A DNA stretch of 64,000 nt, taken from contig CAVZIT010000004.1 in assembly GCA_963775445.1 (NCBI GenBank), positions 1,364,001 through 1,428,000 on the forward strand. Reading direction: 5' to 3'. Each line of letters begins with the position of its first letter. The stretch's first letter is position 1. Under the pieces are notes generated by a model. It was not told where the DNA came from and did not search any database. It saw only the letters and a program-made list of their open reading frames with translations. Below, one piece after another: positions 23,086-31,342 of the stretch. A program made the translations under genes and the position numbers. Source of the stretch: Dokdonella_A sp963775445 (GTDB lineage Bacteria; Pseudomonadota; Gammaproteobacteria; Xanthomonadales; Rhodanobacteraceae).

Positions 23086-23586
23086 TCATAGAACCCGTTT
23101 GCCGTAGGCAAAATGCTGCCGCCACCAGGGACCGTCAATCTCGTCCAGCCGCACGGTGCCGCCGCTGTTCGGCGCATCGACAAATCGCTGCTTGCCGACA
23201 TAGATGCCGACGTGGCTGATCTCTCGGCGCGCCCGAAAGAACACCAGGTCGCCAGCTTGCAGGTCCTCGCGATTGATGGTCGGAACGTCGAGTTCGCTCA
23301 TCTCCCGCGAGGTGCGCGGCAACACGACACGCGCTGCATCGCGAAAGACGTACGCCACCAGGCCGCTGCAGTCGAAGCCGCCGAGCGGGGTGTTGCCACC
23401 GAAATGGTAGGGCGTCCCGATCAGCGCAATCGCGCGAAACAGAACCGCATTCGCGACTTCCGTACGCACAGTCCCGGGTCTTGACGCGGGAATCGACGCG
23501 CTGCGGCGAGGTGCGCTGCTGCAGGCTGCGAGCAAAGCGGCGAGTGCAATCGGAACGAGGGAGCGGAACTCCGGTCTCGGGGGCAT
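23086..23586 (-). CDS. NlpC/P60 family lipoprotein (cell-wall endopeptidase)
   Basis: A 166-residue lipoprotein: signal peptide with lipobox LLAACSS, a short linker, then an NlpC/P60 domain. The catalytic Cys is in GGFDCSGLVAYV and the His in REISHVGIYVG. These enzymes hydrolyse peptidoglycan stem peptides. The third catalytic residue is usually His in FIHA-type motifs; here the equivalent position reads RFVDAPNSGG, so an Asp replaces it. Activity may be altered, although polar substitutions at this site occur in the family. It is convergent with the glutamate dehydrogenase gene. Confidence 0.88.
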   Translation of the reverse strand: MPPRPEFRSLVPIALAALLAACSSAPRRSASIPASRPGTVRTEVANAVLFRAIALIGTPYHFGGNTPLGGFDCSGLVAYVFRDAARVVLPRTSREMSELDVPTINREDLQAGDLVFFRARREISHVGIYVGKQRFVDAPNSGGTVRLDEIDGPWWRQHFAYGKRVL

Positions 23587-23673
23587 GCGCTTACGCTGAC
23601 CGAGCGCGACCCGGGAGTCAAATGCGTAAATCGACCAATACGGCCAGCAGTGCGTGGAAACCTGACTTCAATC

Positions 23674-23982
23674 TCAGGCAACGCCGCCGCAAATTGTCAG
23701 TTTGGGACGCGAACGGACCGGAGCGCCGGTCTCGGCAACCACGTCTGAGCTGGTCGGCGCCTCGCGCATGGTGTGCTCGAAGGCAGCCAGACGGTCCGCG
23801 GCAGCGTACGCGACGGCAGTGGGAACCTCACCCTTTGCGAGCAGCGATCCCAGCAATTTGCGTTGATACCCCTCGAAATCGGCGTCCTGCGATGCCTCGT
23901 CGAGAGTGCAGATCATGGCGGCGAGCCAACCCGAGCGGGGCGAGCGAAGGGCCAGAAGCAGTTCGGCAGCGGTGGCGTCCAT
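23674..23982 (-). CDS. hypothetical protein
   Basis: A 102-residue open frame on the same strand as the bufferin operon and 184 bp after it. It is mostly helical by composition, with no signal peptide, membrane segment or recognised motif; the N-terminal half (TAAELLLALRSPRSGWLAAMI) is Leu/Ala rich. The start codon has only a weak Shine-Dalgarno. It may be a real small gene or a chance frame in high-GC sequence; no function can be given. Confidence 0.35.
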   Translation of the reverse strand: MDATAAELLLALRSPRSGWLAAMICTLDEASQDADFEGYQRKLLGSLLAKGEVPTAVAYAAADRLAAFEHTMREAPTSSDVVAETGAPVRSRPKLTICGGVA

Positions 23983-24166
23983 CCGGATTCCATTGGGCGG
24001 TTATCGAATGGGCAAGACACTGCAGATTTGATGCCAAGATTGCCGCGCGAGGCCTCCGGGCGCATCGACGAGTGTTCCGAGCGTTACTCGAATCCGGATC
24101 GTCGCTGTCTTCCTCGGCGCCGGCATGACGTTGAGTGAGGGCGAACGCAGCGCCGCTTCGTGGCGT

Positions 24167-24967
24167 CTATGCGGCTTCGGTGACAATCGAGCTGATCAAA
24201 CCGTCGACCAGCCAGCGTTTGAGCATTCCCGCGACGCGCAACGAAGCTTCCTGCTCATCGATGTCGTCAACACTTGCATGCAGCCGTTCGCAGATTTTCG
24301 CGAAGTCCGCGCCGGCAGACGCATCCTGCAGTGCCGACGATTCCCCGGCGTCCAGCGAACGCCAGTGGACGTCGAGCGCCTGACGCCACAGCAGCCAGGG
24401 CACGGGCGCCTCGATCTCTGGATCGACCGGTTGCGGTGGCTCTGACGTCAGCGCCGACCAAAGTTCCGGAACATTCCCGGCGAGTCGCAGCTGCCGCACG
24501 CTCGGGTGCAGCGTGAAACGCAGGCTTGGCCAAACCTCGGGCGGCAATGTCGCCATGATCTCTACAGTCGCGAGTTCGCGATCGGCTGCGTCAAATACCT
24601 CGCCCTTGGTCCATTCGAATTCGGCGAGCTCGGCGAGGAGCGGTTGATCGGGTTCGCGTTCCCGCAGCAAGCCCGCGAAATGACGGCCAAACCAGCGCAC
24701 GTTCGGGTGCGACGAGGGATATGCGGCGATGTAAGCGCGCGCATGCTGCGCGAAGGATTCGGTTCCGAGCCACGCCAGCGTTGCGCTGAAGTCGTTTTCC
24801 AGCACTTCCGTCAGGCGCAGCAGATACGCGTCGGAATAAATCCGAAGGCGCGTGTCGGGCGCGATATCCAATTGTCCTGCGATCCAGGGCCGCACACTTT
24901 CGTCGCCGTGCAGGACATGTTCCTGCAATTGCCGCTGCAGCGAACCCAGATCCGGGGTCTCCACCAC
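24167..24967 (-). CDS. bufC: BufC-type DNA-binding domain (DUF2063) protein, bufferin maturation partner
   Basis: A 266-residue protein with an N-terminal DUF2063 domain. Markers are LQRQLQEHVLHGD, IYSDAYLLRLTEVLENDFSATLAWLG and YPSSHPNVRWFGRHFAGLL, followed by FEWTKGEVFDAAD. In MNIO-dependent RiPP operons this protein is the partner that presents the precursor to the DUF692 oxidase; the DNA-binding label is historical. It begins with GTG at 24967, directly adjoining the bufB stop codon, which implies translational coupling. Confidence 0.85.
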   Translation of the reverse strand: MVETPDLGSLQRQLQEHVLHGDESVRPWIAGQLDIAPDTRLRIYSDAYLLRLTEVLENDFSATLAWLGTESFAQHARAYIAAYPSSHPNVRWFGRHFAGLLREREPDQPLLAELAEFEWTKGEVFDAADRELATVEIMATLPPEVWPSLRFTLHPSVRQLRLAGNVPELWSALTSEPPQPVDPEIEAPVPWLLWRQALDVHWRSLDAGESSALQDASAGADFAKICERLHASVDDIDEQEASLRVAGMLKRWLVDGLISSIVTEAA

Positions 24968-25807
24968 TCAGGCCGCCTCGCGTACGCCACTGGCGATGGT
25001 GCGCGCCTGATCAAGTTCCGCGAGCAATTCGGCAAGCGGCGGAATGTCTGCATCACGTTCGATCATGGTCGACACATTGCCGAATCGTTGTACCGCTTGC
25101 GCATAGAGATCCCAGACCGGGTTGGGTACCGCATGGTCGTGCGTGTCGATCAGCAAGTGTTCCTGGCTGCTGTGGCCCGCCATATGGAACTGCCAGACAC
25201 GATCGATGGGTATGCCGCGCAGATAGCTGAGCGCGTCGAAGCCGTGGTTGTGGGCGCTTACGTAGATATTGTTGATGTCGAGCAGAATCAGGCAGTCCGC
25301 TTCTTCGGCGATCGCGGAGAGAAACTGCCATTCATGGAGCGTCGAATGCGTGTAAGTGAGATAACTAGAGACATTTTCCAGCAGGATGCGGGTGCCGAGA
25401 AAATTCTGAACCTCACGAACACGTTGTGCGATGTGCTTGACGGCCTCGTCGGTCTGCGGCAACGGCATCAGGTCATGCAGATTGTGTCCGTCGACGCCGG
25501 TCCAGCACAGATGATCGGATATCCATCGCGGCCGTGTGCGCAGCGCCAATGCCTTCAATCGAGCCAGATACTCTCGATCGAGTGGATCACTGCCTCCGAT
25601 TGACAGCGAAACCCCATGCATGACGACCGGATAGCGTTCGACGATGCGATCGAGGTAATACAGAGGCTTGCCACCAGCGACGAAATAGTTTTCGCTGAGC
25701 AACTCGAACCAGTCCACTGCCGGCTGCTGATCGAGGATTTCCTGATAGTGCTCGGGGCGAAGCCCCAGGCCGAAGCCGAGTTCAGGTCGCTGTCGATGGA
25801 CGCTCAT
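24968..25807 (-). CDS. bufB: MNIO family bufferin maturase BufB (DUF692)
   Basis: A 279-residue multinuclear non-heme iron oxidative enzyme (MNIO, formerly DUF692) with a TIM-barrel fold. The metal-site motifs are present in order: ELLSENYF, VMHGVSLSIGG, WISDHLCW, HDLMPLP, RILLENVSSYL, LLDINNIYVSAHNHG, QFHMAGH and DTHDHAV. MNIOs of this clade convert cysteines of bufferin precursors into modified thio-heterocycles (thiooxazoles) that bind copper. It lies between the Cys-rich precursor gene bufA and bufC, the standard order. A hairpin separates it from bufA. Confidence 0.9.
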   Translation of the reverse strand: MSVHRQRPELGFGLGLRPEHYQEILDQQPAVDWFELLSENYFVAGGKPLYYLDRIVERYPVVMHGVSLSIGGSDPLDREYLARLKALALRTRPRWISDHLCWTGVDGHNLHDLMPLPQTDEAVKHIAQRVREVQNFLGTRILLENVSSYLTYTHSTLHEWQFLSAIAEEADCLILLDINNIYVSAHNHGFDALSYLRGIPIDRVWQFHMAGHSSQEHLLIDTHDHAVPNPVWDLYAQAVQRFGNVSTMIERDADIPPLAELLAELDQARTIASGVREAA

Positions 25808-25821
25808 GGCATCGGCCGCAA

Positions 25822-25853
25822 GCGACAGGGCAATCCAGCGATCGCCCTGTCGC
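25822..25853 (-). promoter_or_regulatory. 10-bp hairpin between bufA and bufB (attenuator or 3' stabiliser)
   Basis: GCGACAGGGC at 25822-25831 is perfectly complementary to 25844-25853 with a 12-nt loop. It begins 17 nt after the bufA stop and ends before the bufB start. No T-run follows on the minus strand. Such a structure would protect bufA mRNA or partly block read-through, giving more precursor than enzyme. Confidence 0.55.
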
Positions 25854-25870
25854 CAGCATTATCGGAAAGC

Positions 25871-26137
25871 TTACTTGCCGTCCATCTTCATGTGACCGCC
25901 AGCCTTTGCACACTCGGCCTTGGTCATCATTGCCATGCCCTGTCCCTTGCAGGCGTTCTGGCCCTTGCAGGAGCTCTTTGCGGTCTTGCAGGCGCTCTGG
26001 CCCTTGCAGGCGTTGCCGCCAACGCACTGGCCTTTGCCATCGTGCATGGTGCCGGCAGTCGCCATGATCGGCGCCGCCGCGAAAAGAGCCGCAGCCGCAA
26101 TCGCCAGGGCCGGACCGCTGAGTTTGATCATCTTCAT
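25871..26137 (-). CDS. bufA: BufA2-type bufferin precursor (Cys-rich periplasmic metallophore)
   Basis: An 88-residue RiPP precursor. The signal peptide (about 28 residues, ending AAPIMATAG) is followed by a core with six cysteines in a repeating CKGQ-type pattern: QCVGGNACKGQSACK, SSCKGQNACKGQG and a final MTKAECAKAGG. This is the layout of BufA2 bufferins, whose cysteines are modified by the MNIO enzyme so that the exported peptide sequesters copper. ATG 26137 was chosen over 26152 because GAGGA lies 6-7 nt upstream. The operon order is bufA-bufB-bufC. Identification is by motif and context; copper induction is known for relatives, not shown here. Confidence 0.88.
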   Translation of the reverse strand: MKMIKLSGPALAIAAAALFAAAPIMATAGTMHDGKGQCVGGNACKGQSACKTAKSSCKGQNACKGQGMAMMTKAECAKAGGHMKMDGK

Positions 26138-26156
26138 CTTGATTCCTCGCATGCGT

Positions 26157-26183
26157 GGTTGAACAAAGGGATTGTTTACAACC
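26157..26183. promoter_or_regulatory. inverted repeat upstream of bufA (candidate operator or 5'-UTR hairpin)
   Basis: On the minus strand, GGTTGTAAACAA and TTTGTTCAACC form near-perfect 11-bp arms around TCCC, ending 20 nt upstream of the bufA start. The position fits an operator overlapping the promoter or a hairpin in the leader. The binding factor is unknown. Confidence 0.4.
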
Positions 26184-26385
26184 GTGCCACGAGAACGGGC
26201 GCTATCGGCCCGCGTTCCACGGCGGCACAGTTCCGATGATACAACGGCGAAGCCCGCAGCATCGATCCGTTCGATCGCACATTGAGGCCTCGTTCATGGG
26301 AAACGTCGACGGCCGGTTTTCTTTCGCTCCCGGAATTGGTTCTCAAAGCTGCCCTTCGGAATTTGGCCCCCGCTAGAATGCGGCC

Positions 26386-27636
26386 ATGACCAGGAAAACC
26401 GATGTCCTGATTCTCGGAGCCGGAGTGGTGGGCCTGGCCTGCGCGTACTACCTGCTTGCGGACGGCCGCGGCGTCACCCTTGTCGACCAAGGCGAAGTCG
26501 GGTGCGGTTCGTCGCATGGCAACTGCGGAACGCTGACGCCGAGTCATGCGCCGCCGCTGGCAATGCCCGGCGTCATCGCAGATGCGCTTGGCTGCCTGTT
26601 CAAGGCGGATGCACCGTTGCGCATTCGCCCGCGACTCGATCCGCGCCTGTGGCGCTGGCTGCTGGAGTTCTCCCGGCGCTGCAACTGGCCCGCTTTTCAT
26701 GCCGCGACGCGCGCGAGACTGCCTCTGCTGACCCACTCCCGTGATCTGATCGAGCAGCTGGTTTCGGATCGGGGCCTGGACTGCGAATTCGAGCCGACAG
26801 GTACGCTGTATGTTTTTCGCGACGAACGCGCGTTCGCGAAGTCAAGCTGGTTGCCCGAAACTCTGGCCGAGATCGGTCTGCCGATCCAGTCACTCGACAG
26901 CGCGGCCGCGATGACTCTCGAACCGGCGCTGAAGGCCGGCATCGCCGGTGGGTACTTCAATCCGCGCGATGCCCATTTGCGGCCCGACCGCTATGTGGCC
27001 GAATTGGAACGGCTGGTGCGGAAGCAGGGGGCTACGATCGAGCAGAACACGCGCATCGAATCGATCGAGCGCTCGGGGCAGCGCATCGAGCGCGTGCGGA
27101 CCTCGAATGGAGACTTCGTGGGTCGCGAGGTCGTGCTGGCACTTGGCGCATGGTCGCCACGGTTTGCCTCAACCCTTGGACTTCGCATACCCATTCAGCC
27201 GGGCAAGGGCTACTCGATCACCTACACGCGTCCGTCGATCTGCCCGCGTATCCCGATCGTGCTGAAGGAACCGAGCGTATGCGTGACATCCTGGCAATCG
27301 GGTTACCGCCTCGGCAGCACGATGGAATTTGCCGGCTACGATACGCGCCTGAACCGCACGCGCGTCGAAGCTATCAAACGTGGCGCCGCGGCATTCCTTC
27401 TCGAGCCGGAGGGGCCCGAAGTCATGGAGGAGTGGTACGGTTGGCGGCCGATGACGCCGGATGATCTACCGCTGATCGGTCGCGCGCCGGGAATCGCAAA
27501 TCTGATTCTTGCGACCGGACACGGCATGCTCGGCGTCAGCATGTCGTTGATGACCGGCGTTCTGGTCAGCGAAATTGCGGGCGCACACGAGCCATCGCTG
27601 GACATCGCACCTTACGATCCGGCGCGTTTCGGTTGA
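26386..27636 (+). CDS. DadA-like FAD-dependent D-amino acid dehydrogenase
   Basis: A 416-residue flavoprotein of the DAO/DadA family. The N-terminal Rossmann motif is VLILGAGVVGLACAYYL. GEVGCGSSHGNCGTLTPSHA is the usual FAD-contact region of DadA-type enzymes, and the C-terminus has WYGWRPMTPDDLPLIGRAP and ATGHGMLGVSMSLMTG. Such enzymes oxidise D-amino acids or related secondary amines, passing electrons to the respiratory chain; the substrate is not defined. TAGAAT at 26374-26379 lies only 6 nt before the start and there is no Shine-Dalgarno, suggesting a leaderless mRNA. It is divergent from the bufferin operon. Confidence 0.82.
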   Translation: MTRKTDVLILGAGVVGLACAYYLLADGRGVTLVDQGEVGCGSSHGNCGTLTPSHAPPLAMPGVIADALGCLFKADAPLRIRPRLDPRLWRWLLEFSRRCNWPAFHAATRARLPLLTHSRDLIEQLVSDRGLDCEFEPTGTLYVFRDERAFAKSSWLPETLAEIGLPIQSLDSAAAMTLEPALKAGIAGGYFNPRDAHLRPDRYVAELERLVRKQGATIEQNTRIESIERSGQRIERVRTSNGDFVGREVVLALGAWSPRFASTLGLRIPIQPGKGYSITYTRPSICPRIPIVLKEPSVCVTSWQSGYRLGSTMEFAGYDTRLNRTRVEAIKRGAAAFLLEPEGPEVMEEWYGWRPMTPDDLPLIGRAPGIANLILATGHGMLGVSMSLMTGVLVSEIAGAHEPSLDIAPYDPARFG

Positions 27637-27730
27637 GTCCAGCAAAAGGGCGCGGACATCGTGACGTCGTGGAAGATGTCGCCATCACCATCCCGCTACA
27701 TGTCGCTTGATTGGTTGAAAGAGGCAATCG

Positions 27731-29080
27731 ATGACCCGGACAACGCACGATCTCATTGTTCTCGGTGCCGGCTCCGGTGGCCTGGCGACGGCTTTTCGGG
27801 CGGCACGCCACGGTGCGAAAGTCGCGCTGCTGGAACCGGGGGCGCTCGGCGGCACCTGCGTCAATCTCGGATGCGTGCCGAAAAAGGCGATGTGGCTTGC
27901 TGCCGAACTTGCCGATGCCCGACGGCTGGCCCACGAAGTGGGTTTTGCCGAGCCGTCCGGCGAGTTTGACTGGGGGGCCTTTGTCGCGCGCCGTGAGCTG
28001 TACATCGCGAACATTCATGCGAGCTATCGTGATCGCATAGCAAGTCACGGCATCGATCTTGTCGCAGCGGCTGGTCGTTTCGTCGACAGTCGGCGCATCC
28101 GGGCAGGCGAGCGCGAACTCGAAGCGCCGCACATCCTGATCGCAACCGGATCGAGGCCGCGCCGGCCCGACTTGCCCGGCAGCGATCTAGGCATCGATTC
28201 CGATGGGTTCTTTGCGCTCGATCGACGCCCGGAGAGCGTGGCTGTCGTCGGCGGAAGCTACATCGCCGTGGAACTGGCCGGTGTGCTGCATGCGCTCGGT
28301 GCGCGCGTTCGGCTGTTCGTCCGCTCGAAGCAGTTGCTGAAAACCTTCGATCAGGAACTCGCTGGGGCACTGTGCGATGCAATGAGCGCGCGCGGCATGG
28401 AAATCGTGTTTGGATGCGCGCCGCTCGCGGCGACTCACGAAGACGGCAAATACGCATTGCATTTCGGAGACGACAATGCGGCCGGAGGATTCGATGGCCT
28501 GATCTGGGCGACCGGTCGCGCGCCGAACAGCGAGTCATTGGGTCTGGATGCAGTCGACATCGCGTGCGACGCGCGCGGCAATATCGTGACCGACGAATGG
28601 CAGGACACCAGCATTGAAGGGGTTCATGCGGTCGGCGATGTGACGGGCCGTATCGCGCTGACTCCCGTCGCGATCGCGGCCGGACGCCATCTCGCCGACC
28701 GGTTGTACGGTGGAAGGACCGAAGCGAAGCTCGACTACACCAATATCCCGACCGTGGTGTTTTCGCATCCGCCATTCGCGACAGTCGGGTTGACCGAGGC
28801 GCAAGCGTGCGCCCAATACGGCGATGCCGTCAGCATTCACCGCGCACGTTTTCGGCCGATGCTGACCGCATTGGCCGGTCGCGAGGAGCGATCGTTGATG
28901 AAACTGGTTTGTGTGGGCGATGAGCAACGCGTGGCCGGCATCCACATGCTCGGCCCGGGCGTCGACGAAATGCTGCAGGGATTCGCCGTGGCGGTGCGCA
29001 TGGGGGCGCGCAAGTCCGATTTCGACGCGACCGTCGCCATCCACCCGACTTCGGCAGAGGAACTGGTCCTGATGTCGTGA
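27731..29080 (+). CDS. gor: glutathione-disulfide reductase
   Basis: A 449-residue class I pyridine nucleotide-disulfide oxidoreductase that reduces GSSG with NADPH. It has FAD motif LIVLGAGSGGLATAFRAA, redox-active disulfide GGTCVNLGCVPKK, a second dinucleotide motif VAVVGGSYIAVELAGVL, VHAVGDVTGRIALTPVAIAA, and the C-terminal VAIHPTSAEELV with the His-Glu dyad. The spacing and C-terminus fit glutathione reductase rather than lipoamide dehydrogenase or mercuric reductase. GAGG lies 6 nt before the ATG. It follows the DadA-like gene by 94 bp. Confidence 0.92.
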   Translation: MTRTTHDLIVLGAGSGGLATAFRAARHGAKVALLEPGALGGTCVNLGCVPKKAMWLAAELADARRLAHEVGFAEPSGEFDWGAFVARRELYIANIHASYRDRIASHGIDLVAAAGRFVDSRRIRAGERELEAPHILIATGSRPRRPDLPGSDLGIDSDGFFALDRRPESVAVVGGSYIAVELAGVLHALGARVRLFVRSKQLLKTFDQELAGALCDAMSARGMEIVFGCAPLAATHEDGKYALHFGDDNAAGGFDGLIWATGRAPNSESLGLDAVDIACDARGNIVTDEWQDTSIEGVHAVGDVTGRIALTPVAIAAGRHLADRLYGGRTEAKLDYTNIPTVVFSHPPFATVGLTEAQACAQYGDAVSIHRARFRPMLTALAGREERSLMKLVCVGDEQRVAGIHMLGPGVDEMLQGFAVAVRMGARKSDFDATVAIHPTSAEELVLMS

Positions 29081-29100
29081 TCGGCTCCTGGACCGTGCCT

Positions 29101-29985
29101 TCAGTCGTGGTGCGGGCTGTCGGCGTCTGAATCCTTCTGGGATTTTTTCTTGACCGGTTTGCTTGCCTCGGTCTTGTCCGCGGTGATCGGGCCGACCGTC
29201 GCCGTGCCCGTGACCGGCGCGAATCTCGGATCGTAGGGATTGTCCGTTTCCTGCAGATCGCGGTAAGCGATCGATCCATCCTGTTGCCGGCCGCCGGTCA
29301 GGTCGAATCCGGTCCTGCTTCCCGAGGTTCCACCTTTTCCGGAGTCGCTCTCGCCGCCGGCCACCGGTTGGCTCGAGCCGGTGGAATCCTTGGCCCCGAC
29401 CTGGAGATTGCCGACGAACCCCAGATGCGAGCCCGTCGCGGCCGCGCGCGTTTCGCGCCAGCGTCCCTTGGCGCGAGCCAGCGCGACGGCATCGCCGTAC
29501 CTGGGCTCGAGTTCGCGCTTGATCGCTTCGGCCTGCGCGATCTGATCCGAGGTGAGCTTCTGGCGCACCGCTTCGCGTGCGTGCTCGTAGCGGCGCGATC
29601 CGCGTTCGGCCGCGAGCATCATCCACGCCATCGCGCGCGGCAAGTCCGCCGCAACCCCCTGACCTCGAGCGTACATGACGCCGAGATTGTATTCAGCCGG
29701 CTTGAATGCCCACGAAGCCGCAACCTCATACATCTCGATCGCGAATGCATATTGCTTGTCGCGGAAGGCCTGCACGCCCTTGTGGAAAAAGGTCTCGCCG
29801 GGACGCGCATTGTCCTCCGGGCCGGTGAATCCGGTCGGCTGATCGCTTTGTCTTGCATTCGGATAGGTCGCGCTCAGGGATGAGCCACCCGGTCCGACCG
29901 CCCCATCCTGGGCTGATGCCGCAACGGCCCAGAAGGCCGTTACCACCCAGAGGATCTGTGCGATCGAGGATTTGAACCGGGCCAT
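29101..29985 (-). CDS. exported SEL1/TPR-like protein, paralogue A
   Basis: A 294-residue exported protein (signal peptide ending AVAASAQ). The central SEL1/TPR-like repeat region contains GVQAFRDKQYAFAIEMYEVA and YNLGVMYARGQGVAADLPRA with MAWMMLAAERG. A conserved module with TGSHLGFVGNLQVGA follows, and then a tail with DNPYDPRFAPVTGTATVGPI. Three further paralogues lie within 5 kb. The tail after TATVGPI is Lys/Asp/Ser-rich and disordered-looking. SEL1 repeats mediate protein contacts; the partner is unknown. ATG 29985 has GGAGG 7 nt upstream. Confidence 0.78.
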   Translation of the reverse strand: MARFKSSIAQILWVVTAFWAVAASAQDGAVGPGGSSLSATYPNARQSDQPTGFTGPEDNARPGETFFHKGVQAFRDKQYAFAIEMYEVAASWAFKPAEYNLGVMYARGQGVAADLPRAMAWMMLAAERGSRRYEHAREAVRQKLTSDQIAQAEAIKRELEPRYGDAVALARAKGRWRETRAAATGSHLGFVGNLQVGAKDSTGSSQPVAGGESDSGKGGTSGSRTGFDLTGGRQQDGSIAYRDLQETDNPYDPRFAPVTGTATVGPITADKTEASKPVKKKSQKDSDADSPHHD

Positions 29986-29999
29986 CGCGATTCCTCCCG

Positions 30000-30827
30000 T
30001 CAATAATTGTGGTGGTCGTCACCCTTGACCGAAGACGGCTTGACCTTCTCGTCGCTCAAGATCAACGGACCGACAGTCGCCGTCCCGGTAGGCTGCAGGA
30101 ATTGCGGATCGTACGGGTTGTCGCTGAGCCACAGCGGTCGGTATTCCTGCGAGCCCTCGGTGGCCGTGGCCGACGTCAGGTCGGCGATGAAGGTGGGACC
30201 TTTCCCTGAGAGATTTGCGCCGGTGTTGGGATTGAACGCGCCCATTGTCATGGCGCCGACAAAACCGGTATGCGAGCCCGTCGCCGACCGGCGTACTTCG
30301 AGCCAGCGGGTCTTGGCGCGGCGCGACGTGGCTTTGATACCGAAGTCCGGCTCGAGTTGGTGGAAAATCGATTCGGCCCGGGCGAGCTGCTCGGTCGAAA
30401 GCATCGCGCCGATCCGCTTGCGGGCATGCTCGTATGCCGCATCGCCGCTCTGCGCAGCCAGCGTCATCCACGCCATGGCGCGCGGCAGGTCGACCTTGAC
30501 GCCGTCACCCTCCGAATACATCAGGCCAAGATTGTAAGCCGAGGGGTTGTAAGCCCAGGAAGCCGATACGCGGTACATGTCGATGGCGAAACCGTAATCG
30601 CCGCGGTTGTACGCAACCGAACCCTTGTGGAAAAAGCGTTGGCCCGGACGCGCGTCGTCTTCGGGCGATCGGAACGACGGAAACGGTCGATCAGCGTTTC
30701 GGTCCGAATCGTAATCCTTGCCGCGCGACATCGATCCGATCGAAAGCCCGTCCTGTGCGAGGACGGGGCAGCAGACAGCCGCCAGCGCAAGAACCATGCC
30801 GGTTGCAGCAAGAATCCGCATTCTCAT
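30000..30827 (-). CDS. exported SEL1/TPR-like protein, paralogue B
   Basis: A 275-residue paralogue of the neighbouring gene. Signal peptide (ending VCCPVLAQ), SEL1-like core (GSVAYNRGDYGFAIDMYRVS and YNLGLMYSEGDGVKVDLPRA), the module TGSHTGFVGAMTMGAF and the tail SDNPYDPQFLQPTGTATVGP. It is the most divergent of the four and its C-terminus is shorter. It lies only 14 bp upstream of paralogue A on the same strand, so the two are co-transcribed. ATG 30827 follows GGAG at good spacing; the open frame runs 34 codons further without signal-peptide character. Confidence 0.78.
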   Translation of the reverse strand: MRMRILAATGMVLALAAVCCPVLAQDGLSIGSMSRGKDYDSDRNADRPFPSFRSPEDDARPGQRFFHKGSVAYNRGDYGFAIDMYRVSASWAYNPSAYNLGLMYSEGDGVKVDLPRAMAWMTLAAQSGDAAYEHARKRIGAMLSTEQLARAESIFHQLEPDFGIKATSRRAKTRWLEVRRSATGSHTGFVGAMTMGAFNPNTGANLSGKGPTFIADLTSATATEGSQEYRPLWLSDNPYDPQFLQPTGTATVGPLILSDEKVKPSSVKGDDHHNY

Positions 30828-30964
30828 GGCTTTCTCCACGGCTTGCACAAACGCAAATGGATCATGCACTTGGAAATACGGACGCGTCAATCGCATGGCG
30901 CAGGAGCGCATCGAAAATAGCGCGGCCAATCAGCCATGCCGTGGTAGCAAAGGGTGCAGATCCA

Positions 30965-31342
30965 CTAATGCGGACGCTTGCCGACACCCGCGCCAGCGGA
31001 ATCGTCTCCCGCCCCGATCTCGACTGTGAGGGTGAAGGTCCGTTGCTCCCCCGGATGCATCGCGCCGACACCGACCAGCTTGCGGTCGATCTCCTCGCCG
31101 CGATCATTGCGGATCGACAGCACCATCGAGTATTCCCACGCATCGCCCGCGGACGGATGACGCACCGTGCCTTCAACGCGCAACGCGGAAGTGGTATGGC
31201 GTGCAGCGGCGCGCGAAGATGGATCGAACTTCAGATGGTGCCGGCATGCCGGACACACATTCGAGCTGTCGAGTATGGTCGACTTGCAGTGCGGGCAGAT
31301 GCGGGTCGCGCCAGCGTTGCCGGGACGCGCACCCTGGCTCAT
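30965..31342 (-). CDS. zinc-ribbon protein coupled to bactofilin
   Basis: A 125-residue protein. The N-terminus carries a four-Cys zinc ribbon (CPHCKSTILDSSNVCPACRHH); the C-terminal ~70 residues look like a small beta-domain (LRVEGTVRHPSAGDAWEYSMVL, GEQRTFTLTVEIGAG). No signal peptide is seen. Its ATG overlaps the bactofilin stop by 4 bases, so the two are translationally coupled and probably act together. The function is not known; the ribbon may mediate protein contacts. Confidence 0.75.
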   Translation of the reverse strand: MSQGARPGNAGATRICPHCKSTILDSSNVCPACRHHLKFDPSSRAAARHTTSALRVEGTVRHPSAGDAWEYSMVLSIRNDRGEEIDRKLVGVGAMHPGEQRTFTLTVEIGAGDDSAGAGVGKRPH

